A DNA stretch of 64,000 bases from Dermatobacter hominis (GTDB taxonomy: Bacteria; Actinomycetota; Acidimicrobiia; Acidimicrobiales; Microtrichaceae). Positions within the stretch are counted from its first letter, which is position 1. Each line of letters starts with the position of its first letter. The notes beneath the pieces are model-generated. The model saw only the letters and a program-made list of their open reading frames with translations, was not told the DNA's origin and searched no databases. Below, piece after piece: positions 24,538-33,315 of this stretch. The translations under genes and the position numbers were made by a program. The stretch covers positions 2,666,001-2,730,000 of the forward strand of contig NZ_CP085840.1 of NCBI RefSeq assembly GCF_020715685.1. Direction: 5' to 3'.

Positions 24538-25164
24538 ATGGCGATCGGGGCTGGGCAGGTGAGCGGGACGCGCGCGCCACGACGCCCGCTCGGACCGCCG
24601 GGGCAGCGGATGCTCCTGGCGCTGCTCGTGTCGCTGCTCGCCACCATCGCGGTCTGCGTCCCGCTCGCCTACCAGGCCCGGTCCGCGCGCGACGGCGGCG
24701 ACGGGGGCCCCGCCACCGCCAGCACCCTGCCGTCGACCACGGACCCGACCGTGCCCCCGTCGAGCGCCCCGCCGGCCACCACCGGCAGCGCCCCGGTCCA
24801 GGTGCTCCCCACGACGGTCGAGCGCACGGACCACCTGTCGTGGGCGAGCGCCGAGGCGCCCGACGACACCCAGCCGCTCGAGGGCGCCACCCTGCGCGGC
24901 CGGGTGGTGGTCCAGATGGCCCCGCCCGCCGTGGAGCCACCGGTGGTGAAGGCGGAGTTCTGGATCGATCCGGCGACCGCCACCGCTCCCGAGAACGTCG
25001 ACGACAGCGCCCCCTTCACCCTCGGCCAGGACGACGGGGCCGAGGTCGCCCCGTTCGACACGACGACGCTCCCCGACGGTCCCCACACCGTCGCGGTGAA
25101 GGCGGTGCAGGCCGACGGCTCGACCGTCGAGCGCTCGAGCCGGTTCCAGGTCGACAACGGCTGA
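24538..25164 (+). CDS. Membrane-anchored extracytoplasmic protein with Ig-like C-terminus
   Basis: I do not recognise a named family. The 208-residue protein has a basic N-terminus, one membrane segment (about 25-46), a Ser/Thr/Pro-rich linker (50-90), and a beta-rich domain. The pattern KAEFWIDPATA, APFDTTTLPDGPHTVAVKAV and STVERSSRFQVDNG resembles the bacterial Ig-like strand pairs found in surface proteins. It is probably displayed outside the membrane. It follows the two-component operon on the same strand but has its own promoter box. Confidence 0.65.
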   Translation: MAIGAGQVSGTRAPRRPLGPPGQRMLLALLVSLLATIAVCVPLAYQARSARDGGDGGPATASTLPSTTDPTVPPSSAPPATTGSAPVQVLPTTVERTDHLSWASAEAPDDTQPLEGATLRGRVVVQMAPPAVEPPVVKAEFWIDPATATAPENVDDSAPFTLGQDDGAEVAPFDTTTLPDGPHTVAVKAVQADGSTVERSSRFQVDNG

Positions 25165-25177
25165 CCGGACCGGTCGC

Positions 25178-25183
25178 TACCCT
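25178..25183 (+). promoter_or_regulatory. -10 box TACCCT, leadered serine hydrolase gene
   Basis: TACCCT lies 50 nt before the ATG at 25233; an AGAGGGG ribosome binding site lies in the leader. Confidence 0.4.
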
Positions 25184-25232
25184 CGGCCCCGAGACGCACC
25201 CGGGCGCGCGCCGCGCCCGGAGAGGGGTGGAC

Positions 25233-26471
25233 ATGGCGGACCAGGACGGCACGACGGCGACGATCAGGGGCGAGGTCGAACCAGGCTTCGAACCGGTCCG
25301 GGAGGCGTTCGAGCGCAACTTCGCGCTGCACGGCGACGTCGGCGCGGGCTTCTGCCTGTACGTCGACGGGCAGAAGGTCGTCGACCTGACCGGGGGCGTG
25401 CGCGACCTCGCCGGCACGCCGTACGACGAGGACACCCTCCAGCTCGTGTTCTCCTCGACGAAGGGCGTCACCGCGACCTGCGCCCACCTGCTCGTGCAGC
25501 GCGGCCTGCTCGACGTCGACGAGCCGGTCTCCACGTACTGGCCCGAGTTCGCGGCCGCCGGCAAGGCCGACGTCCCGGTGTCGTGGCTGCTGTCGCACCA
25601 GGCCGGCCTGATCGACGTCGACCACCCGATGACGCTCGAGCAGGCCCTCGACTGGGACACCGTCACGGCCGCCCTCGCCGCCAGCCCGCCCGTGTGGGAG
25701 CCCGGCACCGGCTACGGCTACCACGCGGTCACGTTCGGGTGGCTCGTCGGGGAGGTGGTGCGGCGCGTGGCCGGGACCGACATCGGCTCGTTCGTGCGCA
25801 CCGAGCTCGTCGAGCCGCTCGGCCTCGACCTCTGGATCGGCCTCCCACCCGAGCAGGAGCACCGCGTCGCGCCGCTGGTGCCGGCCTCCGCCGCAGGCTT
25901 CGGCGAGGGCGCGCCGGTGGACGACGTGCCGACGGCGGACGGCGCCGGCGAGGACCACCGCTCGCTCGTCCGGCTGCTCGACGAGCTCCTGGGCGAGGGC
26001 AACCTGCTCGGCCGCACGCTCGGCGCCCCCGGCGGCGCGTTCGCCGACGACCGCGTGTGGAACGAGCCGCAGGTCCGGGCCGCGCAGATCCCCGCCGCCA
26101 ACGGCGTGACCGACGCGACGTCGCTGGCGCGCCTGTACGCCGCACTCGTGTCCGACGTCGACGGCGTCCGCCTCCTCGACCCCGACACCGTCGACCGGGC
26201 GATCGTGCCGCAGGTGAGCGGCGACCCGGGCTCGAGCCTGGTCGTGATGCTCGACATCCCGTTCGCCCTCGGGTACATGACGCACTCGGGCGTGTCGCCG
26301 CTCCTCGGCGGACGGTCCTTCGGCCACTACGGCGCCGGCGGGTCGCTCGGCTTCGCCGATCCCGACCGTCGGGTGGCCGGCGCCTACGTCATGAACCAGA
26401 TGCAGATCGGCATCGCGGGGGACCCCCGGACGGCCGGACTCCTCGCCGCGGTCGACCAGGTGGTGGAATGA
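25233..26471 (+). CDS. Serine hydrolase, beta-lactamase/EstB class C fold
   Basis: A 412-residue cytosolic-type serine hydrolase of the class C beta-lactamase/esterase group. The SxxK motif is FSSTKG (Ser74, Lys77), the YxN-equivalent is YGYHAV (Tyr about 163), and the third motif corresponds to GHYGAGG near residue 366. No signal peptide, which favours an esterase or peptidase over an antibiotic beta-lactamase. AGAGGGG precedes the ATG. It ends 7 nt before prfC, so the two may be cotranscribed. Confidence 0.92.
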   Translation: MADQDGTTATIRGEVEPGFEPVREAFERNFALHGDVGAGFCLYVDGQKVVDLTGGVRDLAGTPYDEDTLQLVFSSTKGVTATCAHLLVQRGLLDVDEPVSTYWPEFAAAGKADVPVSWLLSHQAGLIDVDHPMTLEQALDWDTVTAALAASPPVWEPGTGYGYHAVTFGWLVGEVVRRVAGTDIGSFVRTELVEPLGLDLWIGLPPEQEHRVAPLVPASAAGFGEGAPVDDVPTADGAGEDHRSLVRLLDELLGEGNLLGRTLGAPGGAFADDRVWNEPQVRAAQIPAANGVTDATSLARLYAALVSDVDGVRLLDPDTVDRAIVPQVSGDPGSSLVVMLDIPFALGYMTHSGVSPLLGGRSFGHYGAGGSLGFADPDRRVAGAYVMNQMQIGIAGDPRTAGLLAAVDQVVE

Positions 26472-26478
26472 CAGCCTC

Positions 26479-28068
26479 ATGTCCGAGGACCCAGTCGCCG
26501 AGGCCGCCCGTCGGCGGACCTTCGCCATCATCTCCCACCCCGACGCCGGCAAGACCACGCTGACCGAGAAGCTGCTGCTCTACGGCGGCGCGCTCGGCCG
26601 CGAGGCGGGCGCGGTGAAGGCCCGGGGCGACCGCCGCTCGGCGACCTCGGACTGGATGGAGCTGGAGCAGCAGCGAGGCATCTCGATCACGTCGACCGTC
26701 CTGCAGTTCCCGTACCGGGACTGCGTGGTCAACCTGCTCGACACGCCGGGCCACCGCGACTTCTCCGAGGACACCTACCGCGTGCTCACGGCCTGCGACG
26801 CCGCCGTCATGGTCCTCGACGCGGCCAAGGGCATCGAGCCGCAGACGCTCAAGCTGTTCGAGGTGTGCCGCGACCGCGGCCTGCCGCTGATCACGTTCGT
26901 CAACAAGTGGGACCGCCCCGGCCTCAGCCCGCTTGAGCTGATCGACGACATCGAGTCGCACCTGTCGATCATGTGCACCCCCGTCACGTGGCCGGTCGGC
27001 ATCGCCGGTGACTTCCGCGGCGTGGTCGACCGGTCGAGCGGCGACTTCATCCGCTACACCCGGACCGCCCGGGGCGCGACCGAGGCGCCGGAGGAGCTCG
27101 TGTCGCCCGAGCGGGCCCAGGTCGAGGAGACCGAGGCGTGGCTCGCCGCCCAGGACGAGCTCGAGCTGCTGGCCGGCACCGAGCACGACTCCGAGCTGTT
27201 CCTCGCCGGCGAGACGACGCCGATGCTCTTCGGCTCGGCGCTCACGAACTTCGGGGTGCGGCTGCTGCTCGACAACGTGATCGACGAGGTCCCGGCGCCG
27301 ACCGCCCGGCTCGACGCCGCCGGCGAACCCCGGCCGCTCGGCTCGCCGTTCTCGGGCTTCGTCTTCAAGGTGCAGGCGAACATGGACCGCGCCCACCGCG
27401 ACCGGATCGCCTTCCTCCGGGTCTGCTCGGGCCGCTTCGAGCGCGGCATGGTCGTGACCCACGGGCGCACGGGCAAGCCCTTCGCCACCAAGTACGCCCA
27501 CTCGGTGTTCGGCCAGGAGCGCGAGACGTTGGAGAAGGCCTTCCCCGGCGACGTCGTCGGGCTGGTCAACGCCACCGACGTGCGGGTCGGCGACAGCCTC
27601 TACGTGGAGCAGCCGGTCGCGTTCCCCGCGATCCCGAGCTTCGCCCCGGAGCACTTCGCCGTCGCCCGGACGACCGACGTGGGCAAGTCGAAGCAGTTCC
27701 GCACCGGCATCCAGCAGCTCGACGAGGAGGGAGTGGTGCAGGTGCTCCGCGACCCCGAGTTCGGCGACCAGGCGCCGGTGCTCGCCGCCGTGGGCGCGCT
27801 GCAGTTCGAGGTCGCGACGCACCGGCTGGAGAACGAGTTCGGGGCACCCGTCGAGCTGACCCCGACCCGCTACCGGATCGCGCGCCGGACCGACGAGGCG
27901 TCGCGCGCCGAGCTCCGGGCGATGCAGGGCGTCGACGTCCTCCAGCGCTCCGACGGCGATCTGCTGGCGGTCTTCGAGTCCGTGTACTGGCTCGAGCGGC
28001 TGGAGGGCGAGCACCCCGAGCTGACGCTCGACCGCCTGGTGGCGGAGGGCGAGCTGCGCCAGCAGTGA
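26479..28068 (+). CDS. prfC: Peptide chain release factor 3
   Basis: A 529-residue translational GTPase of standard RF3 length that removes RF1/RF2 from the ribosome after termination. GTPase motifs: G1 SHPDAGKTTL (19-28), the switch region RGISITSTVLQFPY, G3 DTPGHRDFSEDTYRVL and G4 NKWD. The FSEDTYRVLTA segment and the C-terminal VGALQFEVATHRLENEFG are RF3 signatures that separate it from EF-G. The start lies 7 nt after the hydrolase gene. Confidence 0.96.
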   Translation: MSEDPVAEAARRRTFAIISHPDAGKTTLTEKLLLYGGALGREAGAVKARGDRRSATSDWMELEQQRGISITSTVLQFPYRDCVVNLLDTPGHRDFSEDTYRVLTACDAAVMVLDAAKGIEPQTLKLFEVCRDRGLPLITFVNKWDRPGLSPLELIDDIESHLSIMCTPVTWPVGIAGDFRGVVDRSSGDFIRYTRTARGATEAPEELVSPERAQVEETEAWLAAQDELELLAGTEHDSELFLAGETTPMLFGSALTNFGVRLLLDNVIDEVPAPTARLDAAGEPRPLGSPFSGFVFKVQANMDRAHRDRIAFLRVCSGRFERGMVVTHGRTGKPFATKYAHSVFGQERETLEKAFPGDVVGLVNATDVRVGDSLYVEQPVAFPAIPSFAPEHFAVARTTDVGKSKQFRTGIQQLDEEGVVQVLRDPEFGDQAPVLAAVGALQFEVATHRLENEFGAPVELTPTRYRIARRTDEASRAELRAMQGVDVLQRSDGDLLAVFESVYWLERLEGEHPELTLDRLVAEGELRQQ

Positions 28069-28116
28069 GCGGCTGAGCGCTCGTCGGCCCACGGCGCGGC
28101 ACCCCGTGACCGCTGG

Positions 28117-28122
28117 CATGAT
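28117..28122 (+). promoter_or_regulatory. -10 box CATGAT of the five-gene unit
   Basis: CATGAT (NANNNT) with 5 nt to the GTG at 28128. It would drive genes 28128-34152 as one leaderless mRNA. Confidence 0.4.
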
Positions 28123-28127
28123 GCGGC

Positions 28128-29879
28128 GTGGCCACGGACGAGGACCTGGGGTCGGCCGACGTCCCCCGAGAGCAGGTCGAGGCCGAGCCGTGGTTCGCCG
28201 TCTGGGTGGACGGCGGCGAGTGGCCGGGCCAGGCCGAGCGCCGGGCCGACGTCGTGGAGCGCACCGGCGCCCGCCTGGGGGACCGGGTGTTCCTCGCCGA
28301 GGGCGCCACGATCGTGTGCGAGTCGCTCGACGTCGGTGACCGCAGCTACGTGGCCACCGGTTGCGTCCTGCGCGACCGGATCACGATCGGCGACGACTGC
28401 TCGATCAACCCCTACGTCGTGATGGCCGGACGGGTGCGCCTCGGCGACGGTGTGCGGGTCGCCTCGTTCGCGGCGCTCTACGGCTTCAACCATGTGTTCG
28501 ACGACCCGGACGTCCCGATCTGGCAGCAGGGGCTCGACGAGCAGGGGATCGCCATCGGGGACGACGTCTGGATCGGCACCCACGCGGTCGTCTGCGACGG
28601 CGTGACGATCGGCGCCCACAGCGTGGTCGCGGCCGGCGCGGTGGTCACCGCCGACGTCCCGCCCTGGTCGGTGGTGGGCGGCGTGCCGGCCCGGGTGCTG
28701 TCGGACCGTCGCGACCGCAGCGCGGCCGGGGGAGGTGGCGCCGCCCGGGGACGTCGCGCCGCGACGGGCGTCGCCCTCGATCGGTTCGTCGAACGGGTGA
28801 CGAGCGAGTGGCCAGGCGTGCTCGAGCGGTGTCGTGCCACCGACGACGGGACCCCCGCTGCGGACGGGGTCGTCGCCGACCTCGGTGCGTACGTCGACGT
28901 GCCGGGCGGGGTCCGGGCCGTGCGCCCGACCTGCGACGCGATCGAGCTCGCCGCCGCGTTCGGCGCGCCCGAGGCTGCCGGCGACCGCGGCGCGCTGGTG
29001 TCCTGGCTGCAGGACCGCCAGGACCCTGCGACCGGGCTCTTCCCCGAGCCGGGGGAGCCGCCGATCGGCGACGACCCGCTGGCGCTCTCGCTCGACGCCG
29101 AGTTCCGCCAGTACGGGGTCCTGTCGGTGGGGTACGCGCTGGAGGCGTTGGGTGCGGCGCCGCGGCACCCGGTGCGCTGCGTGGCCGACGTCGGCGCCGA
29201 CGACCTCATCGCCCGCCTGGACGCCCTCCCCTGGCGGGAGCTGGCGTGGCCGGCCGGGTCGTGGGTCGACTTCTGGGGGACCTCCGTCCACCTCAACCGC
29301 CGCCACTTCGGCTCCGACCAGGGCCTCGAGGCGCTGTTCGGCTGGTTGGCCACCCGTGTCGACCCGTTCACCGGCATGTGGGGCGCACCGCACCGGGACT
29401 GGGGCCGGCTGATGCCAGTGAACGGTTTCTACCGCCTGACGCGGGGCACGTACGCCCAGTTCGGCGAGCCGCTCCTGCACCCGGAGGCCGTGGTCGACAC
29501 CGTCGCCGCGCACGCCCGCGACAACGGCTGGTTCGTGGACCGCAACCGCAGCGCGTGCAACGTGCTCGACGTCGTCCACCCGCTCTGGCTGTGCGCCCGT
29601 CAGACCGACCACCGGCGCGCCGAGCTCCGGGACGCGCTCGCCGACACGCTCGCCGACACCATCGGACGATGGGAACCGGGCGCCGGGTTCGCGTTCGAAC
29701 CCGGAGCACCGGCCGGACTCCAGGGCACCGAGATGTGGTTGGCGATCGTGTTCCTGCTCGTCGACCTGCTCGACGGCGCCGCCGGCCTGCCGTGGACCCC
29801 GAAGGGCGTGCACCGACCGTCGCCGGCCGGTTCCGTCCACCGGGACCTCGGCACGACCATCATGGCCACCCATGAGTGA
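28128..29879 (+). CDS. Left-handed beta-helix acyltransferase fused to an alpha/alpha-toroid domain
   Basis: A 583-residue two-domain protein. Residues about 45-195 are a hexapeptide-repeat acyltransferase of the CatB/sugar O-acetyltransferase kind (ITIGDDCSINPYVVM, GDDVWIGTHAVVCDGVTIGA, VVGGVPARVL). After a Gly/Arg linker, residues about 215-560 look like a helical toroid resembling terpene-cyclase-type repeats (WLQDRQDPATGLFPEPG, WLATRVDPFTGMWGAP). I do not know this fusion. It is the first gene of a coupled unit and overlaps the beta-propeller gene by 8 bp. It may acylate and then bind or modify a glycan or lipid, which is inference. Confidence 0.75.
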   Translation: MATDEDLGSADVPREQVEAEPWFAVWVDGGEWPGQAERRADVVERTGARLGDRVFLAEGATIVCESLDVGDRSYVATGCVLRDRITIGDDCSINPYVVMAGRVRLGDGVRVASFAALYGFNHVFDDPDVPIWQQGLDEQGIAIGDDVWIGTHAVVCDGVTIGAHSVVAAGAVVTADVPPWSVVGGVPARVLSDRRDRSAAGGGGAARGRRAATGVALDRFVERVTSEWPGVLERCRATDDGTPAADGVVADLGAYVDVPGGVRAVRPTCDAIELAAAFGAPEAAGDRGALVSWLQDRQDPATGLFPEPGEPPIGDDPLALSLDAEFRQYGVLSVGYALEALGAAPRHPVRCVADVGADDLIARLDALPWRELAWPAGSWVDFWGTSVHLNRRHFGSDQGLEALFGWLATRVDPFTGMWGAPHRDWGRLMPVNGFYRLTRGTYAQFGEPLLHPEAVVDTVAAHARDNGWFVDRNRSACNVLDVVHPLWLCARQTDHRRAELRDALADTLADTIGRWEPGAGFAFEPGAPAGLQGTEMWLAIVFLLVDLLDGAAGLPWTPKGVHRPSPAGSVHRDLGTTIMATHE

Positions 29880-31629
29880 CCTCCCGCCGAGATCCGGTCC
29901 GGGCGGCGACCGCCCCCGGGACGGCGTCGGACGTCGGGTGCAGCGCCCGCGCCCGGCCTCGAGCTCGGCCCCGGGCGACCGCTACGCGCCGCCGAGCCCC
30001 GAGGTGGCCCGACGGCGCCAGATCGTCGTCGGATCCGTGGCGGTGGTCCTTGTCGTCGGCATCGTCGCCGCGCTCGTCTCGTTCCTCGGCCGCGACGACG
30101 ACACGACGACCTCCGACCGCGACGGGTCGGCGCAGGGCGCCGGCGACGACGCCGCGGACGGTGGCGACGGCACCGCGGCCGACGAGGCCGACGAGCCGAA
30201 GGACCTGACGCAGGTCCCCGCCGAGCAGACCGACCAGTTCGTGAACCCGGCGAGCTCGGGCCGCATGTGGTCCGAGGAGGTGCCGGGGAGCCTGACCTTC
30301 CGGGGCAACCCGACCCGTACCTACTACGGCCGCGGCGACGTCCCGAAGGCGCCGAAGGTGCGGTGGTTCTACCCGCAGAGCGGCGGCATGTGCTCGTCGT
30401 CCTCGGTCGGGGGCCAGGCCAAGACCTGGTGCGGCTCCGGGTGGACGGGCCAGCCCGCCGTCTTCGAGCGCGAGGGCCGGACGTGGGTCGTGTTCGGCGC
30501 CTACGACAAGGCGGTCCACTTCATGGACGGCGAGACGGGCGAGGACATCCTCCCGCCGCTGCCGACCGGCGACATCATCAAGGGCTCGGTCACGATCGAT
30601 CCCGACGGCTACCCGCTCGTGTACACCGGCAGCCGCGACAACTACTACCGGGTCATCGCCATCGATCGCGGCGGTGCGGCCCAGGAGCTCTGGAAGCTGT
30701 CGGCCACCGCCGTGTCACCGACGCTGTGGAACAACGACTGGGACGGTGCCGGCATCGTCGCCGACGACCTCCTCTTCGAGGGCGGCGAGAACAGCCAGTT
30801 CCACGTCGTGAAGCTGAACCGGGCCTACGGGCCCGACGGCAAGGTCACCGTCGCACCGAAGCTCGTGTTCAACACCCCGAGCTGGGACCAGCAGCTGATC
30901 ACCGACCTCGCCGGCAACCGGGCCAAGGAGTTCTCGATCGAGAACTCGGTCGCCATGTCGGGCGACACCGCGTACTGGGCCAACTCCGGCGGCCTCGTCA
31001 TGGGGTGGGACATGGGACCGCTCAGGACCGGCGGCACGCCCACCCAGACCTTCCGCTTCTGGACCGGCGACGACACCGACGCCTCGGTGGTGATCGACGC
31101 CGACGGCTTCCTCTACGTGGCCGTCGAGTACGAGCGCAGCAACCGGCGGGCGGCCGAGGTCGGCCAGCTCATGAAGCTCGACCCCAGGAACCCGGCGAAC
31201 CCGTTGGTGTGGAAGTACGACGACCGCGGCGCCAACCCCGCGGGGTTCTGGGCCACACCAGCGCTGCACGACGGCGTGGTGATCGCGCCGGCCAACAGCG
31301 GCAAGGTCGTCGGCCTGGACCAGCAGACCGGCGCCGAGCTCTGGTCGTTCAAGCTGCCCGGTCCGACGTGGCAGTCGCCGGTGGTGGTCGACGACGTGCT
31401 GATCCAGGGCGACTGCAACGGCACGCTGCACGGCTACGACGTGTCGGACCCGAAGGTGCTGCCACCCGAGATCTGGGCCGTCGCCATCGGCGGGTGCATC
31501 GAGTCGACGCCGACCGTGTGGAACGGGCGCATCTACTTCGGCACCCGGGCGGGACGGTTCTTCTCGCTCGGCGACGACGGCACGCTCCCGTCGCCGACGG
31601 CCAGCCAGACGGGCGGGGGCGGGGAGTGA
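29872..31629 (+). CDS. Membrane-anchored PQQ-type beta-propeller protein
   Basis: A 585-residue protein. A Pro/Arg-rich cytoplasmic N-terminus of about 45 residues precedes one membrane helix (51-72), an acidic Gly/Ala linker, then a repeat domain. Its blades show the PQQ-like pattern, for example VVFGAYDKAVHFMDGETGED, VVGLDQQTGAELWSFKLPGP and TPTVWNGRIYFGTRAGRFF. Four Cys near CSSSSVGGQAKTWC and in QGDCNG / GGCIES could form disulfides outside the cell. The ATG overlaps the previous stop by 8 bp. No catalytic role can be assigned; it may be a scaffold or quinoprotein-like sensor. Confidence 0.78.
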   Translation: MSDLPPRSGPGGDRPRDGVGRRVQRPRPASSSAPGDRYAPPSPEVARRRQIVVGSVAVVLVVGIVAALVSFLGRDDDTTTSDRDGSAQGAGDDAADGGDGTAADEADEPKDLTQVPAEQTDQFVNPASSGRMWSEEVPGSLTFRGNPTRTYYGRGDVPKAPKVRWFYPQSGGMCSSSSVGGQAKTWCGSGWTGQPAVFEREGRTWVVFGAYDKAVHFMDGETGEDILPPLPTGDIIKGSVTIDPDGYPLVYTGSRDNYYRVIAIDRGGAAQELWKLSATAVSPTLWNNDWDGAGIVADDLLFEGGENSQFHVVKLNRAYGPDGKVTVAPKLVFNTPSWDQQLITDLAGNRAKEFSIENSVAMSGDTAYWANSGGLVMGWDMGPLRTGGTPTQTFRFWTGDDTDASVVIDADGFLYVAVEYERSNRRAAEVGQLMKLDPRNPANPLVWKYDDRGANPAGFWATPALHDGVVIAPANSGKVVGLDQQTGAELWSFKLPGPTWQSPVVVDDVLIQGDCNGTLHGYDVSDPKVLPPEIWAVAIGGCIESTPTVWNGRIYFGTRAGRFFSLGDDGTLPSPTASQTGGGGE

Positions 31630-32111
31630 CCGATCCACGGCTCGACGAGATCGACGTGCGACGGCTGATCGCGACCTACGCCGACGGCGTGACCCGCCGA
31701 GACTGGACCGGGTTGCAGGACCTGTTCGAGCCCGACGCCGCGCTCGAGCTCGACCTCGTCGACCGCGGCCTGCGCCGTTTCGAGGGACCCGAGGACATCC
31801 TCGGCTTCATCGGGGGGGCGGTGGCGCGCTTCGACTTCTTCGAGTTCGTCGCCCTCAACGTCCTCGTGACCGTGCCCGCCGACGGCGACGCCGACACCGC
31901 TCGCATCCGGACGTTCATGTGCGAGATCCGCCACCACGGCCCCGACGATCCCGACGCCGGGACCTGGTCGACCGCCTACGGGCTGTACCAGGACACCGCC
32001 GTGCGCTCCGACGGCGCGTGGCGCTTCGCCGACCGCCGCTACCGCTCGCTCGCCCGCACGGGCGACCCCGGCGTCGTGCTGCCGTTCCCCGACCTCCCCG
32101 CGGTGCCGTGA
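31626..32111 (+). CDS. SnoaL/NTF2-like domain protein
   Basis: A 161-residue single-domain protein with the NTF2-like opening VRRLIATYADGVTRRDWTGLQDLFEPDA and later RTFMCEIRHHGPDD and DGAWRFADRRYRSLAR. The fold is used by isomerases, dehydratases and cyclases of polyketides and steroids, as well as by non-enzymatic binders. Coupled on both sides by GTGA overlaps. The function is open. Confidence 0.82.
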   Translation: MTDPRLDEIDVRRLIATYADGVTRRDWTGLQDLFEPDAALELDLVDRGLRRFEGPEDILGFIGGAVARFDFFEFVALNVLVTVPADGDADTARIRTFMCEIRHHGPDDPDAGTWSTAYGLYQDTAVRSDGAWRFADRRYRSLARTGDPGVVLPFPDLPAVP

Positions 32112-33310
32112 CCGAGGCGGAGACCTCCGGGGTCCCGGCGGGCCCGGCGCCGCCACCGGCGCTCATCCCGGCGATGCCGGGCCAGTCGTGGCTGGAGCTG
32201 TTCTACGACCTGGCCTTCGTCGCCGCGATCCTCGTCATGTCGAGCACCTATTCGAAGTACGCCGGCGTCGAGGGCGTGATCTGGCTCGGGCTCGTGTTCT
32301 CGCTCATCTGGTGCACGTGGCTCACCACCACGATGATGCTCGGCGCCGGCCTGGTCACCACCATGTGGACCCGCACCCTGCTGCTGGTCCAGATGGTCCT
32401 GGTCCTGGCCGTCGCGATCTCGTCGAACTACACGCACCAGGACCACAGCGAGGCGGTCGGACCGATCTTCGCCTTCGTGCTCGTGACGCTCGCGCTGCTG
32501 TACCGATCGGCGCGGCGGGCGAGCGCGGACCTCTCGGTCGCGTACAAGGGCTACGCGCTCCGGTGCCTGCTCGCCGCGGTCGTGTTCCTCGGGGCGCCGC
32601 TCGTCGGATGGCCCTGGTGGTACCCGGTGCTGTGGGTCGTCGGCATCCTCGTGTTCATGGTGCCGACCGGCACGGAGGAGCGGCGGCTCCCGATGGACGC
32701 CCACCACGTCGTCCACCGGTTCGGCGAGTTCACGATCATCATGCTGGGCGAGGTCTTCGTGAAGCTGGGGATCACCGCCACCCAGGAGCCCCTCGACAGC
32801 GTCGACATGATCGGTCTGCCGCTCGCCACGGCCGTCGTGTTCGGCATCTGGTGGCTCTACTTCACCGACGTGCCGGCCATGGGCCTGTCGCCGCACCACG
32901 GCCGGCGGCTGGCGTGGCAGTACCTGCACTTCCCGCTCCACCTGAGCGTCGTGGCCTCGGCGGTCGCGCTGGCGCACATCCTGGTGCCGCACCACGAGTC
33001 GGGCCACGCCGAGGCGGGCACGATCAGCACGATCCGCTACATCGTCGTCCCGATCGCGGTGATCCTGATCGCCATCGGGCTCATCGGCGTCTACGGCGGC
33101 GGACCGAGGGAGCTCGTGCGGCGGCGCCTGCGGGTCTTCCTCTTCGCGTCGGCCGCCCTGATCGTCGCCGAGGTCGCGCTGCTCGGCTTCAACTCCTACG
33201 ACCTGGAGGCCAGCGCGCTGATCGTGTCGATCGTGCTCGCCTTCACGGCCTGGCGCATCCGCCGGATCCTCGTGCCGGCCGCCGTCGCCGCCTCCGCACC
33301 CGAGGCCTGA
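32108..33310 (+). CDS. LtrA-like integral membrane protein
   Basis: A 400-residue multi-pass protein (about ten hydrophobic segments) of the low-temperature-requirement A family. The N-terminal WLELFYDLAFVAAI and the central VVHRFGEFTIIMLGEVFVKL are the diagnostic motifs. The molecular role of LtrA proteins is not established. It begins with GTGA overlapping the NTF2-like gene, in the middle of the five-gene unit. Extracytoplasmic His residues (HILVPHHESGH) are visible. Confidence 0.88.
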   Translation: MTEAETSGVPAGPAPPPALIPAMPGQSWLELFYDLAFVAAILVMSSTYSKYAGVEGVIWLGLVFSLIWCTWLTTTMMLGAGLVTTMWTRTLLLVQMVLVLAVAISSNYTHQDHSEAVGPIFAFVLVTLALLYRSARRASADLSVAYKGYALRCLLAAVVFLGAPLVGWPWWYPVLWVVGILVFMVPTGTEERRLPMDAHHVVHRFGEFTIIMLGEVFVKLGITATQEPLDSVDMIGLPLATAVVFGIWWLYFTDVPAMGLSPHHGRRLAWQYLHFPLHLSVVASAVALAHILVPHHESGHAEAGTISTIRYIVVPIAVILIAIGLIGVYGGGPRELVRRRLRVFLFASAALIVAEVALLGFNSYDLEASALIVSIVLAFTAWRIRRILVPAAVAASAPEA

Positions 33311-33315
33311 CCAGG

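Noticed and set aside
25233-26471. Antibiotic-resistance beta-lactamase
   Set aside because: Class C fold motifs are present but there is no signal peptide, and the YxN motif is Tyr-His-Ala, which fits EstB-like esterases better.
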